Positions 9,102-17,774 of a stretch of DNA of 64,000 nt are shown in pieces. The DNA is from Microglena sp. YARC (lineage: Eukaryota; Chlorophyta; Chlorophyceae; Chlamydomonadales; Chlamydomonadaceae). How positions within the stretch are numbered: position 1 is the first letter of the stretch; each line of letters begins with the position of its first letter. The position numbers and the translations under genes are program-made. The stretch covers positions 61,212,614-61,276,613 of the forward strand of contig CM039464.1 of assembly GCA_022414725.1 (NCBI GenBank), in the 5' to 3' direction. The notes below the pieces were generated by a model, which was not told the origin of the DNA, searched no databases, and saw only the letters and a list, made by a program, of their open reading frames with translations.

Positions 9102-10229
9102 TCAACAACACGCAGCCTTGCACAGGGAAAATGGAAGCGGTCTCCCTAGACCCAACAGTTCCATGCAGTGCAGCCTTGCTATTGTGAGAGCAGAGGAGCG
9201 GTCCCGGTCCGAGTAAGTGCTGGTTTCTGGAGAGAATCGCAGTCCTTTTACCTCAGGGTACCGCTTGATTGATTGGTTGTCGACAAGAGAGGGGGCTAAG
9301 CCACCCCTCCTGTGCTTTTCTTGGATTTTCTTACGGGCGCAGTACACCCTCACCGCCAACTGGTCGCGCTCAGCGACCTTTGGAGGCTTCTTCAAGAGAG
9401 TGTGACAGAACCACTCATCACCGAGACGGATCTGACCTTCAGCGTTTAGAGAAACACTTGGAATCTTGTAAACACATTCCTTCTTGGCACCGTTTTCCCA
9501 AGACATGAGAGTCGTCTTGAACTCATCTGTCACATGAACCTCCTCTTTGAAGAGGCGCTTGCAGGAAGCAAACATAGATCCCGTAGGCACAGCTACCTCT
9601 CCTGGTCCGGTAGCCTTCATCGTCTTGATTGCAGAACCATATGCGATGCGAACCCTCAGGTCAGGATGATCCAACTTCATGTTGCGCTTGATCCCTGCCC
9701 AAAATGAGTCCATGGCCTTGCGCTTGCCAATATACCTCTGAAAGTTGTCTCGGGACTCTCTGCGACGGAGTGCCATCCTCCACCACTCGTCGGAAAACGT
9801 AGCGTAATTTTTCAAGTAAGCCGAGATATCATCCTTCCTGGATGTACTCAACGCTGCTCCATTTTCACGCAGAGACTCCCATCTAGGAATCATGTCTGAG
9901 AAACGTTTTTCTTGCTGTTTTTTCTGTTTCTTGATACCAGACTTGTGGTAAAAAGCTCCGCGTGTAAGCTTCCATGTCTTGCTTTTGTCGTCTGCCAGAT
10001 ACGTGACTGTAGCGATGTTGCTCCTACCAGGATCCACACCCAGAACGACGATACCCATATCGGGCAATGTCGTTTTGAGTTTATGGTCATACTGTTCTGC
10101 GACGCTCATACCTTCCTCGTCACGAGACCTCTTACTGGTCTTCTTCAGATCGGACACACGAACCTGTACTGTCTTGCTGTACTGCATGCTCAATGAGACT
10201 CCGTCAGTACAGATGCTACAATCGAACAC
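9102..10229 (-). CDS. Fanzor nuclease, RuvC-bearing C-terminal half
   Basis: 375 codons, open from a TGA at 10250-10248. The first listed codon is GTG, so this is the second half of a longer frame and not an independent gene. Residue D66 lies in VVLGVDPGRSN (RuvC-I). E236 in VHVTDEFKTT fits the RuvC-II glutamate of Fanzors. D341 and D343 in YSDRDRSSALTIARL form RuvC-III. The zinc-finger cysteines expected between RuvC-II and RuvC-III are not evident: the stretch just before RuvC-III reads RFSPETSTY. Fanzor is an RNA-guided DNA endonuclease of eukaryotic transposons. Here it sits beside a Tc1 transposase. Function of this copy depends on the TGA and on the upstream frame change. Confidence 0.85.
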   Translation of the reverse strand: MFDCSICTDGVSLSMQYSKTVQVRVSDLKKTSKRSRDEEGMSVAEQYDHKLKTTLPDMGIVVLGVDPGRSNIATVTYLADDKSKTWKLTRGAFYHKSGIKKQKKQQEKRFSDMIPRWESLRENGAALSTSRKDDISAYLKNYATFSDEWWRMALRRRESRDNFQRYIGKRKAMDSFWAGIKRNMKLDHPDLRVRIAYGSAIKTMKATGPGEVAVPTGSMFASCKRLFKEEVHVTDEFKTTLMSWENGAKKECVYKIPSVSLNAEGQIRLGDEWFCHTLLKKPPKVAERDQLAVRVYCARKKIQEKHRRGGLAPSLVDNQSIKRYPEVKGLRFSPETSTYSDRDRSSALTIARLHCMELLGLGRPLPFSLCKAACC

Positions 10230-10288
10230 CCACCCCGTCTTGACAGGTCATTTCTTGAAGAAGGAACCTGCGACTGTTTTTCGGGCGT

Positions 10289-11512
10289 TCACGAGCGTGT
10301 CATACCTACCCTTTGCATGTCTGTACTCGTCAATAGCCTTGATATCCTTAACGTCAGCATCGTACTTCTGTTGGGCCAACTTGTATGCCTCCCATTCACC
10401 AGGACCACATGATTTTTCTTCTTAACTGCAGGCTTCAGAGGCAACATGAAGCGGTCGGGATCCTTTACATTTTCCCACTTTGAAAGCTCGACGATGTTTG
10501 GGTCTTTGGGGAACACGTGCCTGAACAGGTTCACGAGGGTCTTCATGTCAAGGCGGACATGCGCCCGTTGGACATTGAAGATGGGCATCAACCGGATACG
10601 ACGTGCACCCATAGCCTCCAACCGTGTCTGCATCCAATAATTGAACCGGACCATGGTCGGGAAGTCCATGTCTTTGCCATAGTCATCATAAAGTCGACTT
10701 CCATCTGGAACTTTCAGCCTGACTCGAACTTCACGGACGTACTCCTGCACAGACTCTGGCCAAGATTCCATCTCCTGTATTTCTTGTTGGATGACCCTCA
10801 TCACGTCGTACACACGGATGGTCTTCGGAGCTCCCAGTGCCTTCAAAGTAGCCTTAGTGAGGCGGGTCAGACGAGGTACCAAAGGAACCCATGCGTTGTT
10901 TGACACGACAGTGCTCAATGTGTGACCGGCATAGTTCAAAACCTGGTCGAAATAGATAGGGTAGGAGTTGATGTAGTCAGGGTCATCGCTACCAAGCACC
11001 TTTCCGATTACGTCTTTCACGGCTTCGTATGATATTCTACTCTCTTCATCTGGAAAGACGCCGTCAACTCCGATCCTTAGCCAATCCTTCCAGTTGGTAT
11101 CCTTCATATCGTACATATTAGGAATCGGCAGGTCGCCCTCCATGAGCCTCGTGACATGGAAAGTCAGCACCAGACTGGAACGCCGTAACATGCGGCTCAC
11201 CACATTGACGAGCTGATCCACATGCCCCCTGAACTTACCGAATTCTTCATCGTCAAGACTCATTGCCTTCTTCAAGGCGCATTTCACGACGCACATCTTT
11301 TCCACCGTCTTGTACTCTGGAGGGGGTCTGGCGATGAGACCATTGTCTTCGCATAAACGGACAATATCGTCCTTCTTGTCCTTTGAGGAGTATGCTACTT
11401 CGGCCAATTTTAGTAGCTCCTTCAATTTCGCGACTGTCGGAGGTTTCGTTGCCATCTTACATAATTTGTACATCACAGAACTCTTTAAACAAACATCACA
11501 TACGTGTTCCAT
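10289..11512 (-). CDS. Fanzor nuclease, N-terminal half
   Basis: 407 codons from MEHVCDVCLKSSVMYKL. It carries a possible early C-x2-C (HVCDVC) and a basic helical region, and near its end PLKPAVKKK. After an A run at 10411-10415 the protein-like frame shifts by -1. It then continues (SCGPGEWEAYKLAQQ ... AGSFFKK) to a TGA at 10250-10248, beyond which the RuvC half is in the same frame. With both halves the protein would be about 800 residues, in the upper size range of Fanzor1. The break could be an A-run read error, a -1 frameshift at GAAAAAT, or real decay. Both copies in the window have it. Confidence 0.8.
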   Translation of the reverse strand: MEHVCDVCLKSSVMYKLCKMATKPPTVAKLKELLKLAEVAYSSKDKKDDIVRLCEDNGLIARPPPEYKTVEKMCVVKCALKKAMSLDDEEFGKFRGHVDQLVNVVSRMLRRSSLVLTFHVTRLMEGDLPIPNMYDMKDTNWKDWLRIGVDGVFPDEESRISYEAVKDVIGKVLGSDDPDYINSYPIYFDQVLNYAGHTLSTVVSNNAWVPLVPRLTRLTKATLKALGAPKTIRVYDVMRVIQQEIQEMESWPESVQEYVREVRVRLKVPDGSRLYDDYGKDMDFPTMVRFNYWMQTRLEAMGARRIRLMPIFNVQRAHVRLDMKTLVNLFRHVFPKDPNIVELSKWENVKDPDRFMLPLKPAVKKKNHVVLVNGRHTSWPNRSTMLTLRISRLLTSTDMQRVGMTRS

Positions 11513-11575
11513 ACGTGGTCAAAACAACCCATAATGATTTTATCAGTGAGGTTGCTGAATGCTAAGGAAATCATA

Positions 11576-11957
11576 TCAGACACGTGCGTCTTTTGTATCG
11601 TTTGGTATATAGTTCAATTGACGAAAGTCCTTCTTCACCTTATCGAAGCACAGCTCAATAGCATTGAATTCTGGACTGTAAGGAGGAGTGTAACAAATAT
11701 TTACGGGGCTTCTGAGGACCAAGTTCTTATGGATACTGGCGTTGTCCATTATTACTACTGAATTATTGCACAAACTCAATGAGTCAATAAATGCAGCGAA
11801 GTCCGTCTTCTTCACAGATCCTTTCTTCACAACGAACTCCTTCCTACCATCTGAAAAAACTGCCATCAACAAACTATGGTGTACCCACCCACCAGTAGTT
11901 TTAACGATAACAGGTTTTCCTACAGGGGAATACCCATAATGTGGCTTGAGACGCTCA
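11576..11957 (-). pseudogene. Tc1/mariner transposase core, copy 2 (truncated)
   Basis: It contains the last two catalytic positions (VIMDNASIH and YSPEFNAIEL, 29 residues apart) and the tail ending IPNDTKDARV. At 11957/11958 the transposase is cut and joined to a Fanzor fragment. The SIDECGF part and the rest of the N-terminus are missing except for a scrap at 12325-12386. Confidence 0.8.
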
Positions 11958-12103
11958 CCGGGAAAATGGAAGCGGTCTCCCTAGACCCAACAGTTCCATG
12001 CAGTGCAACCTTGCGATTGTGAGAGCCGAGGAGCGGTCCCGGTTCGAGTAAGTGCTGGTTTCTGGAGAGAATCGCAGTCCTCGTACCTCAGGGTATCGCT
12101 ATA
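11958..12103 (-). pseudogene. Fanzor C-terminal fragment, third copy
   Basis: This piece matches 9121-9262 with a few substitutions (for example CAACCTTGCGATTG against CAGCCTTGCTATTG). It covers the RuvC-III end of a Fanzor gene. It is wedged into the transposase of copy 2 and shows that Fanzor elements have recombined with each other here. Confidence 0.75.
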
Positions 12104-12324
12104 ATATTGCTAACTGGAAGTTGTGGTAGGACGCAAAATTGATTTCAAGCTGACAGGTTCTTTAGAGAACGCAGTGTCGAGCGTAGTGTAGTAGATAAAC
12201 ACATACAAGAGGATTTTGGGGGACTCGGGATATTATGTAACATAATTCCCTTGTCTGAGTGTACATGTTCAAAGTAGCCTGAAAAGTCAAACAGGTGTAT
12301 AGTTTTTTTTTTACAGGGAGACAC
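12104..12324. other. Unique insert within Fanzor element copy 2
   Basis: About 220 bp that are absent from copy 1. It is AT-rich with a T run at 12303-12312 and has no open frame or known motif. Confidence 0.4.
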
Positions 12325-12386
12325 CGCGGTTTTTAACACACCCAAGTCATTCTTAACGCCAATTTTCTAATGGCGATGTCGTACAT
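12325..12386 (-). pseudogene. Transposase N-terminal fragment, copy 2
   Basis: It begins with ATG at 12386 (MYDIAIRKLALRM), like 2473 in copy 1, then breaks after about 15 codons. The inverted repeat follows at 12408-12431. Confidence 0.7.
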
Positions 12387-12431
12387 TTATTTCCATCTGA
12401 TATATGTTTCATTGTACAGTTCCGCCTACTG

Positions 12432-14356
12432 TAGAATGCGTCGCTCTGTTCATCATTGCGACGAGATATGGTGCGTCCAATTTTGACTTTTCTACCAATA
12501 TTTTTTCCTTAGCATCCAATTCGTTGTACATCGCTTCCCACGCCTCCTGGTTGGTGTTAGAGAACGCGGGCGGTCCTTCGTCGTTCGACCGCGGATGCAT
12601 GAGGGCTGTGACGGAGTGGGCGCAGTACTCTGCGTGAAGGCTCCTCGCGAAGTCCTGCAGCGCACCGAACGCGGTGGCGGATGCATTGCGTGTCTTCAGG
12701 GATGAAATACCCGCCTGGGACGCGATGTAGGTGGTGTACGCCTTGGGTAATGGGGCGTGCGCTCCATGCTTGCGGACGGCGTCGAGCGCGGCGTTCCAGT
12801 GGGGCGAGAGGGTGGCGGCGTGCGTGGCGAAGAAGGCTTGGGTGTCTGGGTCAGAGTCGGCGTTATCATGCCATATTTTTTCGACCTGCGAGACGGCGGC
12901 TGCGCCCAAGAGCACGACGAGGTGAAGCACATGATCGATTTGGTGCGTGGGCATGTTGTCGATCGCGCGGAACTCGATGCAGACGAGTTCCTTCCCCCAC
13001 CGCCTCGCGTCAATCGGCGCGTTCCGCGACACCTTGACCTTCGGCGTCCCCTCTCCATGCACGAACCGGAGTTCCAGTGTGTGTCGCGGACGCGGAGCCA
13101 GAGGGGCACCCAGCCCTTCTTCAGGGACATGTCTAAAGAGTCGCAGAGCCTGCTGCGGATGTTGGCCCCCGTCCCTGCCTCTGGACTCTTATGTAATGGG
13201 ATATTCCACGTGTAATTAGGGTAATAATACCCGTTCCGCATGTTGGAGCCAATGCATGCTGTGAACGGGACCTTTTTGCCATCGATCCACACGAATAGCT
13301 TGGACATGTCGTCGCGCTGCATGCGTGCCCCGCGTCTTGCCAGCATGTCCGACTCGTTTTCGAACCACATGACCTGGAACCCGGTAATCGAATCGACGTC
13401 CGGCCCTCGTGCGATGTACTTCACGGCTGTGGTGCCGTATCCGGCAAAGTTACTGGTGTCCGCGCGCGGTTGTGCGTGTTCTTGTCGTCGCCCAGGGCGC
13501 GGGGGTCGCCCGAGAAAAGACTCATGAGCAATGGCTCAACCGTTTGCAGCAGATGGCCCAGGTATGCGTGCTGCAGTTGCAGCAGCTTGTACTCGCGCAA
13601 GGTCATGTCTACATTGCGATCGTGCGGGAGCGTCACCCAGACGTGGAAGCTGCCCTCGTATAAGGCGTCGCCATGTGGGGTGATTCTGCCGCTCCACAGA
13701 AATATCTGCGCGCCGGTGATTCCCTCCTCGTTCGCGCGTGCCAGGACCGCTGCTTCGGCGTCGTGCAGCTGTCTCGCCACGCCGGCAACGGTCGCGTTTT
13801 TGTGCTTTGTGCTGCGAGTCTCCAGGAATGGGCCGTCCACGTCGTAAGTTTTGTTTTTTATTTTGGATTGTTGGGATTTCTTCGATACCTGGACTGCGCG
13901 GAGCGCGCACAGGCTGCGCAGTGTGTCCTCATCGGACAGCGGTGTGCGCGGTCGCTTTTTGTTCGGGATCACCGTGATCGAATAGATGTCATCAGAGCAG
14001 CATGTGACAAACAGTGTGTCCCCACGGTAAATGCTCGTCTGTACGGTATCCTTGCCTTGCTTGCGCATGAAGGTTTGAATCGACAATGACCTGGACGCGT
14101 TAGACTTTGCTTTTTCGGAGTCCAAGAAAAGCCCGCCCAGTTCTGCGATGTGCTGCAGGTGCTCGCGGATCGCCTTTGTGTCCAGGTCGACGCCTGCGGG
14201 TGCGCGCACGGCGGACACACTCTCATCGTTTTGTATCGAAGAGTAATATGACCCGCCGTACTCGGGGAGGACCTTTGACGGAAGGAGCGTTTGCGCTCGC
14301 GGGGAAGAAGAGAGAGAGACGTTGAACTCGTGCTCAACACCGAGTCCCCACTGCAT
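12432..14356 (-). pseudogene. Amidoligase-like (glutamine-synthetase-fold) protein, broken
   Basis: The start is the ATG at 14356 (MQWGLGVEHEFNVSL). G-x-E-x-E-like residues at the N-terminus, then FHVWVTLPHD, and later KELVCIEFRAIDNMP, fit the COOH-NH2 ligase (amidoligase) type that some NCLDVs encode. Three frames are joined by single-base shifts near 13425 and 13062. At the 3' end the native frame runs into the Fanzor element's inverted repeat, so the C-terminus is lost. A second-type Tc1 end lies 17 bp upstream of the start. The gene is clearly richer in G+C than its neighbours, which hints at a different source or recent arrival. The family call is from motifs only. Confidence 0.5.
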
Positions 14357-14373
14357 TCTATGTATTGTTGTTA

Positions 14374-14456
14374 CAGTTGTTCTCAAATAAAGTGGGACAC
14401 ACCTTATAATCATCCAGACTGCAGATTGTTGCGTTTGGGCAACGTTGGGGGGTGCA
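14374..14456 (-). ncRNA. Candidate guide-scaffold RNA and end of second Fanzor lineage
   Basis: Between the RuvC-III fragment and the Tc1 end (CAGTTGTTCTCAAATAAAGT after TA) lies, on the minus strand, the hairpin GTTGC-CCAAAC-GCAAC. The copies at 5485-5568 and 31022-31093 keep it as CGTTGC-x6-GCAACG with different loops. It occupies the place where Fanzor guide RNAs are encoded. Function inferred. Confidence 0.45.
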
Positions 14457-14712
14457 GCAGGTTGAAGAGGTTCTCGAAGATATTCCGAGTCGCCTCTGTG
14501 GTAAACCGTTCAACCGTCTGTGTCCCCATATCAGTATCAGGTGTTGGTGGGTTTTTTGAGGAACCTCTCGGCGCGTCTCGGCGAAACGCGAGAGGTCTCT
14601 CTCTCCCAAAGAATTGGTGGAGTGTAAGCATCAGGATGTTCCTGGAAGCGTTCACGTCGCAGTCCCAAGTCTTCCCGTCCGTCCATCTGGGACCCAAGGC
14701 CCCCCCAAAATA
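14410..14712 (-). pseudogene. C-terminal remnant of a second Fanzor lineage
   Basis: The frame reads WTDGKTWDCDVNASRNILML followed by HQFFGRERPLAFRRD. W-D-x-D-V-N-A-x-x-N-I-L is the RuvC-III signature of TnpB/Fanzor proteins, and G-R-x-R-P-x-x-F is the usual Fanzor tail. The rest of the gene is gone. The sequence is clearly different from the copy at 9102-10229, so it is a separate lineage. The next 160 bp of frame, to 14410, look like noncoding element end. Confidence 0.7.
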
Positions 14713-14868
14713 GAGTGGGACTTCACGAATGAACGAAGAGCTCTATCCCTCCATCTATGTATTCATTCAGCTTGACGTGGGGTTTCCATGTGAATCATTC
14801 TGTCAGTCTATGTATTCATTCAGCTTGACGTGGGGTTTCCGTGTGGGTTTTGAGCAAGATCTATTTAT
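14713..14868. repeat. Two short direct repeats, no gene
   Basis: CTATGTATTCATTCAGCTTG plus ACGTGGGGTTTCC is present twice (14753-14786 and 14811-14844). Nothing else is recognised. Confidence 0.5.
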
Positions 14869-16155
14869 CTATTCGATCTCTTTGATGTGCGACCTGTCCA
14901 AGTGCGTCAACGCAGTTAGGTCTGACAGAGGTGTCAGGTTGTCCACGTATGTGGACGATATGTTCAGGTGAAGCAACGAAGTGAGGCGGGACAGCGGTGA
15001 TATGTCTTTCACGACGTTGTGCGATATGTCCAGGTGAACCAACGAAGTGAGGCCGGACACCGGTGATATGTCTTCGAGCTTGTATTCGATGTTAGAAATG
15101 TCGAGGTGAACCAACGAAGTGAGGCCGGACAGCGGTGATATGTCGTCGACCAAGAAGGTGTGCGATATTTTAAGGTGAACCAACGAAGTGAGGCCGGACA
15201 GAGGTGATAGGTCGGTCACGTAGGTGCTCGACATGTCCAGGTGAATCAACGAAGTTAGACAGGACAACGGTGATATATCTTCCACGTCGGTGCTCGACAT
15301 GTCCAAGTGAACCAACGAAGTTAGACCGGACAGAGGTGTCAGGTCTTCGAGATCTTCGATTTCCGAAATGTCCAAGTGCGTAAACGCAGATAGGTCTGAC
15401 AGAGGTGTCAGGTTGACCGCTAAGGTGTACGACATGTTGAGATGAACCAACGAATTGAGGACGGACAGAGGAGATATGTCGCCCACGCCGGTGTAATTGA
15501 TGTCCAGGTGAACCAACGAAGTTAGACAGGACAACGGTGATATATCGACCACGTCGGTGTAATTGATGTCCAGGTGGACCAACGAAGTTAGACAGGACAA
15601 CGGTGATATATCGACCACGTCGGTGTAATTGATGTCCAGGTGAACCAACGAAGTTAGACCGGACAGAGGTGTCAGGTCTTCGAGCTCTTCGATTTCCGAA
15701 ATGTCCAAGTGCGTCAACGCAGATAGGTCTGACAGAGGTGTCAGGTTGACCGCGAAGGTTTCGAATTCCGCCAAAGAAGTTAGGTCTGACAGAGGTGTCA
15801 CGTTGTTCACGTCGGTACACGAGATGTTAAGGTTCGTCAAACCAGTTAGGTCGGAAAGAGGTGTGAGATCGTCGACTATCTCGTTATTCAAACGAGTTAG
15901 GCCGGAAAGAGGTGTGAGGTCGCATACCCCACACATGATATGTGGGGATATTTTCAACTCTTGGAGCCTGCAAAGGCGTGCGACGGAGTCCAAACTTTCG
16001 TAATGGCTTAGGTGGATCCTTGTGACACACCGGGGTGCGACGCATCTCCACTGTTTGCAAACGAGAACCACTTGTTTGAGGTGGAAGTCGTTAGAAATCG
16101 CATTGGAGAGAATGATCTCCAGGACATCTTCAGGGATGTTGGCAAAGGAACTCAT
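14869..16155 (-). CDS. F-box/LRR protein A
   Basis: 428 codons. I place the start at the ATG at 16155 (MSSFANIPEDVLEIILSNAI); the frame extends upstream, but that part is unlike its sisters. Residues 1-60 form the F-box (IPEDVLEIIL, then VVLVCKQWRCVAPRCV). Some 15 leucine-rich repeats of 22-25 residues follow, of the type LTSLVHLDISYTDVVDISPL, with strong DNA-level identity between repeats. The protein likely acts as an SCF-type ubiquitin ligase adaptor, with the LRR arc binding the target; this is inferred from the fold. It lies in a same-strand cluster with two sisters and shares with them an intergenic region. The repeats suggest length change by unequal exchange. Confidence 0.8.
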   Translation of the reverse strand: MSSFANIPEDVLEIILSNAISNDFHLKQVVLVCKQWRCVAPRCVTRIHLSHYESLDSVARLCRLQELKISPHIMCGVCDLTPLSGLTRLNNEIVDDLTPLSDLTGLTNLNISCTDVNNVTPLSDLTSLAEFETFAVNLTPLSDLSALTHLDISEIEELEDLTPLSGLTSLVHLDINYTDVVDISPLSCLTSLVHLDINYTDVVDISPLSCLTSLVHLDINYTGVGDISPLSVLNSLVHLNMSYTLAVNLTPLSDLSAFTHLDISEIEDLEDLTPLSGLTSLVHLDMSSTDVEDISPLSCLTSLIHLDMSSTYVTDLSPLSGLTSLVHLKISHTFLVDDISPLSGLTSLVHLDISNIEYKLEDISPVSGLTSLVHLDISHNVVKDISPLSRLTSLLHLNISSTYVDNLTPLSDLTALTHLDRSHIKEIE

Positions 16156-16538
16156 ATTAAATTGATTCGTTTTTTTTCTTCTGTTTTCAGATATTGGATA
16201 TAAATGAAACGAAACTATTGCGATCAAACACTGTGAAGTGTGCTGGCACTGAAGAAGGTTGCAACAGTTGTGTTTACACATCAATACAATACAATACAAT
16301 ACCAAGTGGGGGAACGACGGGCCTGTGTTTATCCACGGTATTCCGCCACCGCATCGTGTGTAATGAATGGACGGACGGATGGATGCGACAGTTTTCCGCC
16401 GTTTACTGTAGGTTTCTGCAACTGAATCCCTCTTCCCGCTCCGCGGGACCTGCAATACCCCTTCCTATTAATCCCCATAGAGTTGTCGAGCAGGAGTCTG
16501 CTTGATACAATCTGTCGATATATAGATCTGTGACTACT
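16156..16538. repeat. Intergenic region with transposase-derived repeat
   Basis: It contains a (AATAC)n-like run at 16283-16303 and the GC-rich palindrome CCGCTCCGCGGG (16436-16447). The fragment GTCGAGCAGGAGTCTGCTTG (16484-16503) follows, which translates as LSSRSLLDT, like the Tc1 N-terminus at 7176. The stretch upstream of the F-box gene is conserved with 19540-19680 (upstream of gene C). Confidence 0.5.
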
Positions 16539-17774
16539 TTACCGTGTTTCCGTCATGTATGAGTGCTCGTCCACGTCGGTGTCCTTCATGTTCAGATGAA
16601 TCAACGAAGTTAGGGCGGAAAGCGGTGATATGTCGTCCACGTCTGTGCCCTCCATGTCGAGGTGAATCAACGAAGTGAGTCCTGCCAGCGGTGATATGTC
16701 GTCCACGTCGGTGTTCGAAATGTCCAAGTGAATCAACGAAGTGAGGCCGGAAAGCGGTGATAGGTCGGCCATGTGGGTGTATTCGAGGTGCGAAATGTCG
16801 AGGTGAACCAACGCAGTGGGGCCGGACAGAGGTGATAGGTCTTCGTACACGTCGGTGTTCGAAATGTCCAAGTGAACCAACGAAGTGAGGCCGGACAGAG
16901 GTGATAGGTCTTCGATCCTGTCTTCGATGTTCGAAATGTAGAGGTGAAGCAATGAAGTGAGTCCTGACAGCGGTGATATGTTGTCCACACGTGTGGACGA
17001 CATGTTCAGGTGCGTCAACAAAGTGAGGCCGGCCAGCTGTGATATGGTGTCCACAAGCGTGTTATCCATATCCAGGTGAATCAACGAAGTGAGGCCGGAC
17101 AGCGATGATAGGTCTTCCACTTCGTTGTACGACATATCCAGGTGAACCAACGAAGTGAGGCCGGACAGAGGTGATAGGTCTTCGCCCGCGGAGGTGTACG
17201 ACATATCCAAATGAACCAACGAGGTGAAGCCGGAAAGCGGTGATATGTATTCCACACGTGTGTACGGGATGTTCAGGCGAATCAACGAAGTGAGGCCGGA
17301 CAGTGGTGATATGTCGAACACGTGGGTGTGCGCCATGTTCAGGTGCGTCAACGAAGTGAGGCCGGACAGAGGTGATAGGTCTTCGCCCGCTGAGGTGTAC
17401 GACATATCCAGATGAACCAACGAAGTGAGGCAGGAAAGCGGTGATATGTCGAACACGTCTGTGTACGATATGTCGAGGTGAACCAACGCAGTGAGGCCGG
17501 ACAACGGTGATATGTCTTCGATCTCCGACATTTTTTTGTAGGGTACGTCTTTCCCCCGATTGATACCGATTTTCAACTCTTCGAGCCTGCAAATGCGTGA
17601 GACATAGTCCAAACTTGTATAATGTCTCAGGTGGATCCTTGTGACACACCAGGGTGCGACGCATCTCCACTGTTTGCTAACGAGAGCCACTTGTTTGAAG
17701 TGGCATTCGTTCAAAATCGCATTGGCTAGAATGATCTCCAATACATCTTCATTGATTTCGTCAAAAGAACTCAT
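16539..17774 (-). CDS. F-box/LRR protein B
   Basis: 411 codons from MSSFDEINEDVLEIILANAI. The F-box occupies about residues 1-60 (VALVSKQWRCVAPWCV). A linker (GINRGKDVPYKKMSEIED) precedes about 14 LRRs ending LTSLIHLNMKDTDVDEHS. The frame is undamaged and the likeliest functional member of the cluster. It shares a linker type with gene C but not with A, so B and C are the closer pair. Confidence 0.8.
   Translation of the reverse strand: MSSFDEINEDVLEIILANAILNECHFKQVALVSKQWRCVAPWCVTRIHLRHYTSLDYVSRICRLEELKIGINRGKDVPYKKMSEIEDISPLSGLTALVHLDISYTDVFDISPLSCLTSLVHLDMSYTSAGEDLSPLSGLTSLTHLNMAHTHVFDISPLSGLTSLIRLNIPYTRVEYISPLSGFTSLVHLDMSYTSAGEDLSPLSGLTSLVHLDMSYNEVEDLSSLSGLTSLIHLDMDNTLVDTISQLAGLTLLTHLNMSSTRVDNISPLSGLTSLLHLYISNIEDRIEDLSPLSGLTSLVHLDISNTDVYEDLSPLSGPTALVHLDISHLEYTHMADLSPLSGLTSLIHLDISNTDVDDISPLAGLTSLIHLDMEGTDVDDISPLSALTSLIHLNMKDTDVDEHSYMTETR

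Larger units (their letters stand above)
8983..12431 (-). mobile_element. Fanzor-carrying Tc1/mariner transposon, copy 2
   Basis: The left end after TA (8981-8982) is CACTCGACGGAACATATAAA; the right end is at 12408-12431, before TA. Between them, on the minus strand, are the transposase start (12386), a rearranged block (11958-12325), the transposase core (11576-11957) and the Fanzor gene (9102-11512). A structured noncoding segment then runs to the left end. The left flank is a plus-strand F-box gene and the right flank a minus-strand amidoligase-like gene. The two flanks are not halves of one gene, so the element is probably a recombinant between copies. Confidence 0.85.

Noticed and set aside
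15170..15820. Arg/His-rich minus frame within F-box gene A
   Set aside because: Out-of-frame reading of the LRR DNA repeat.
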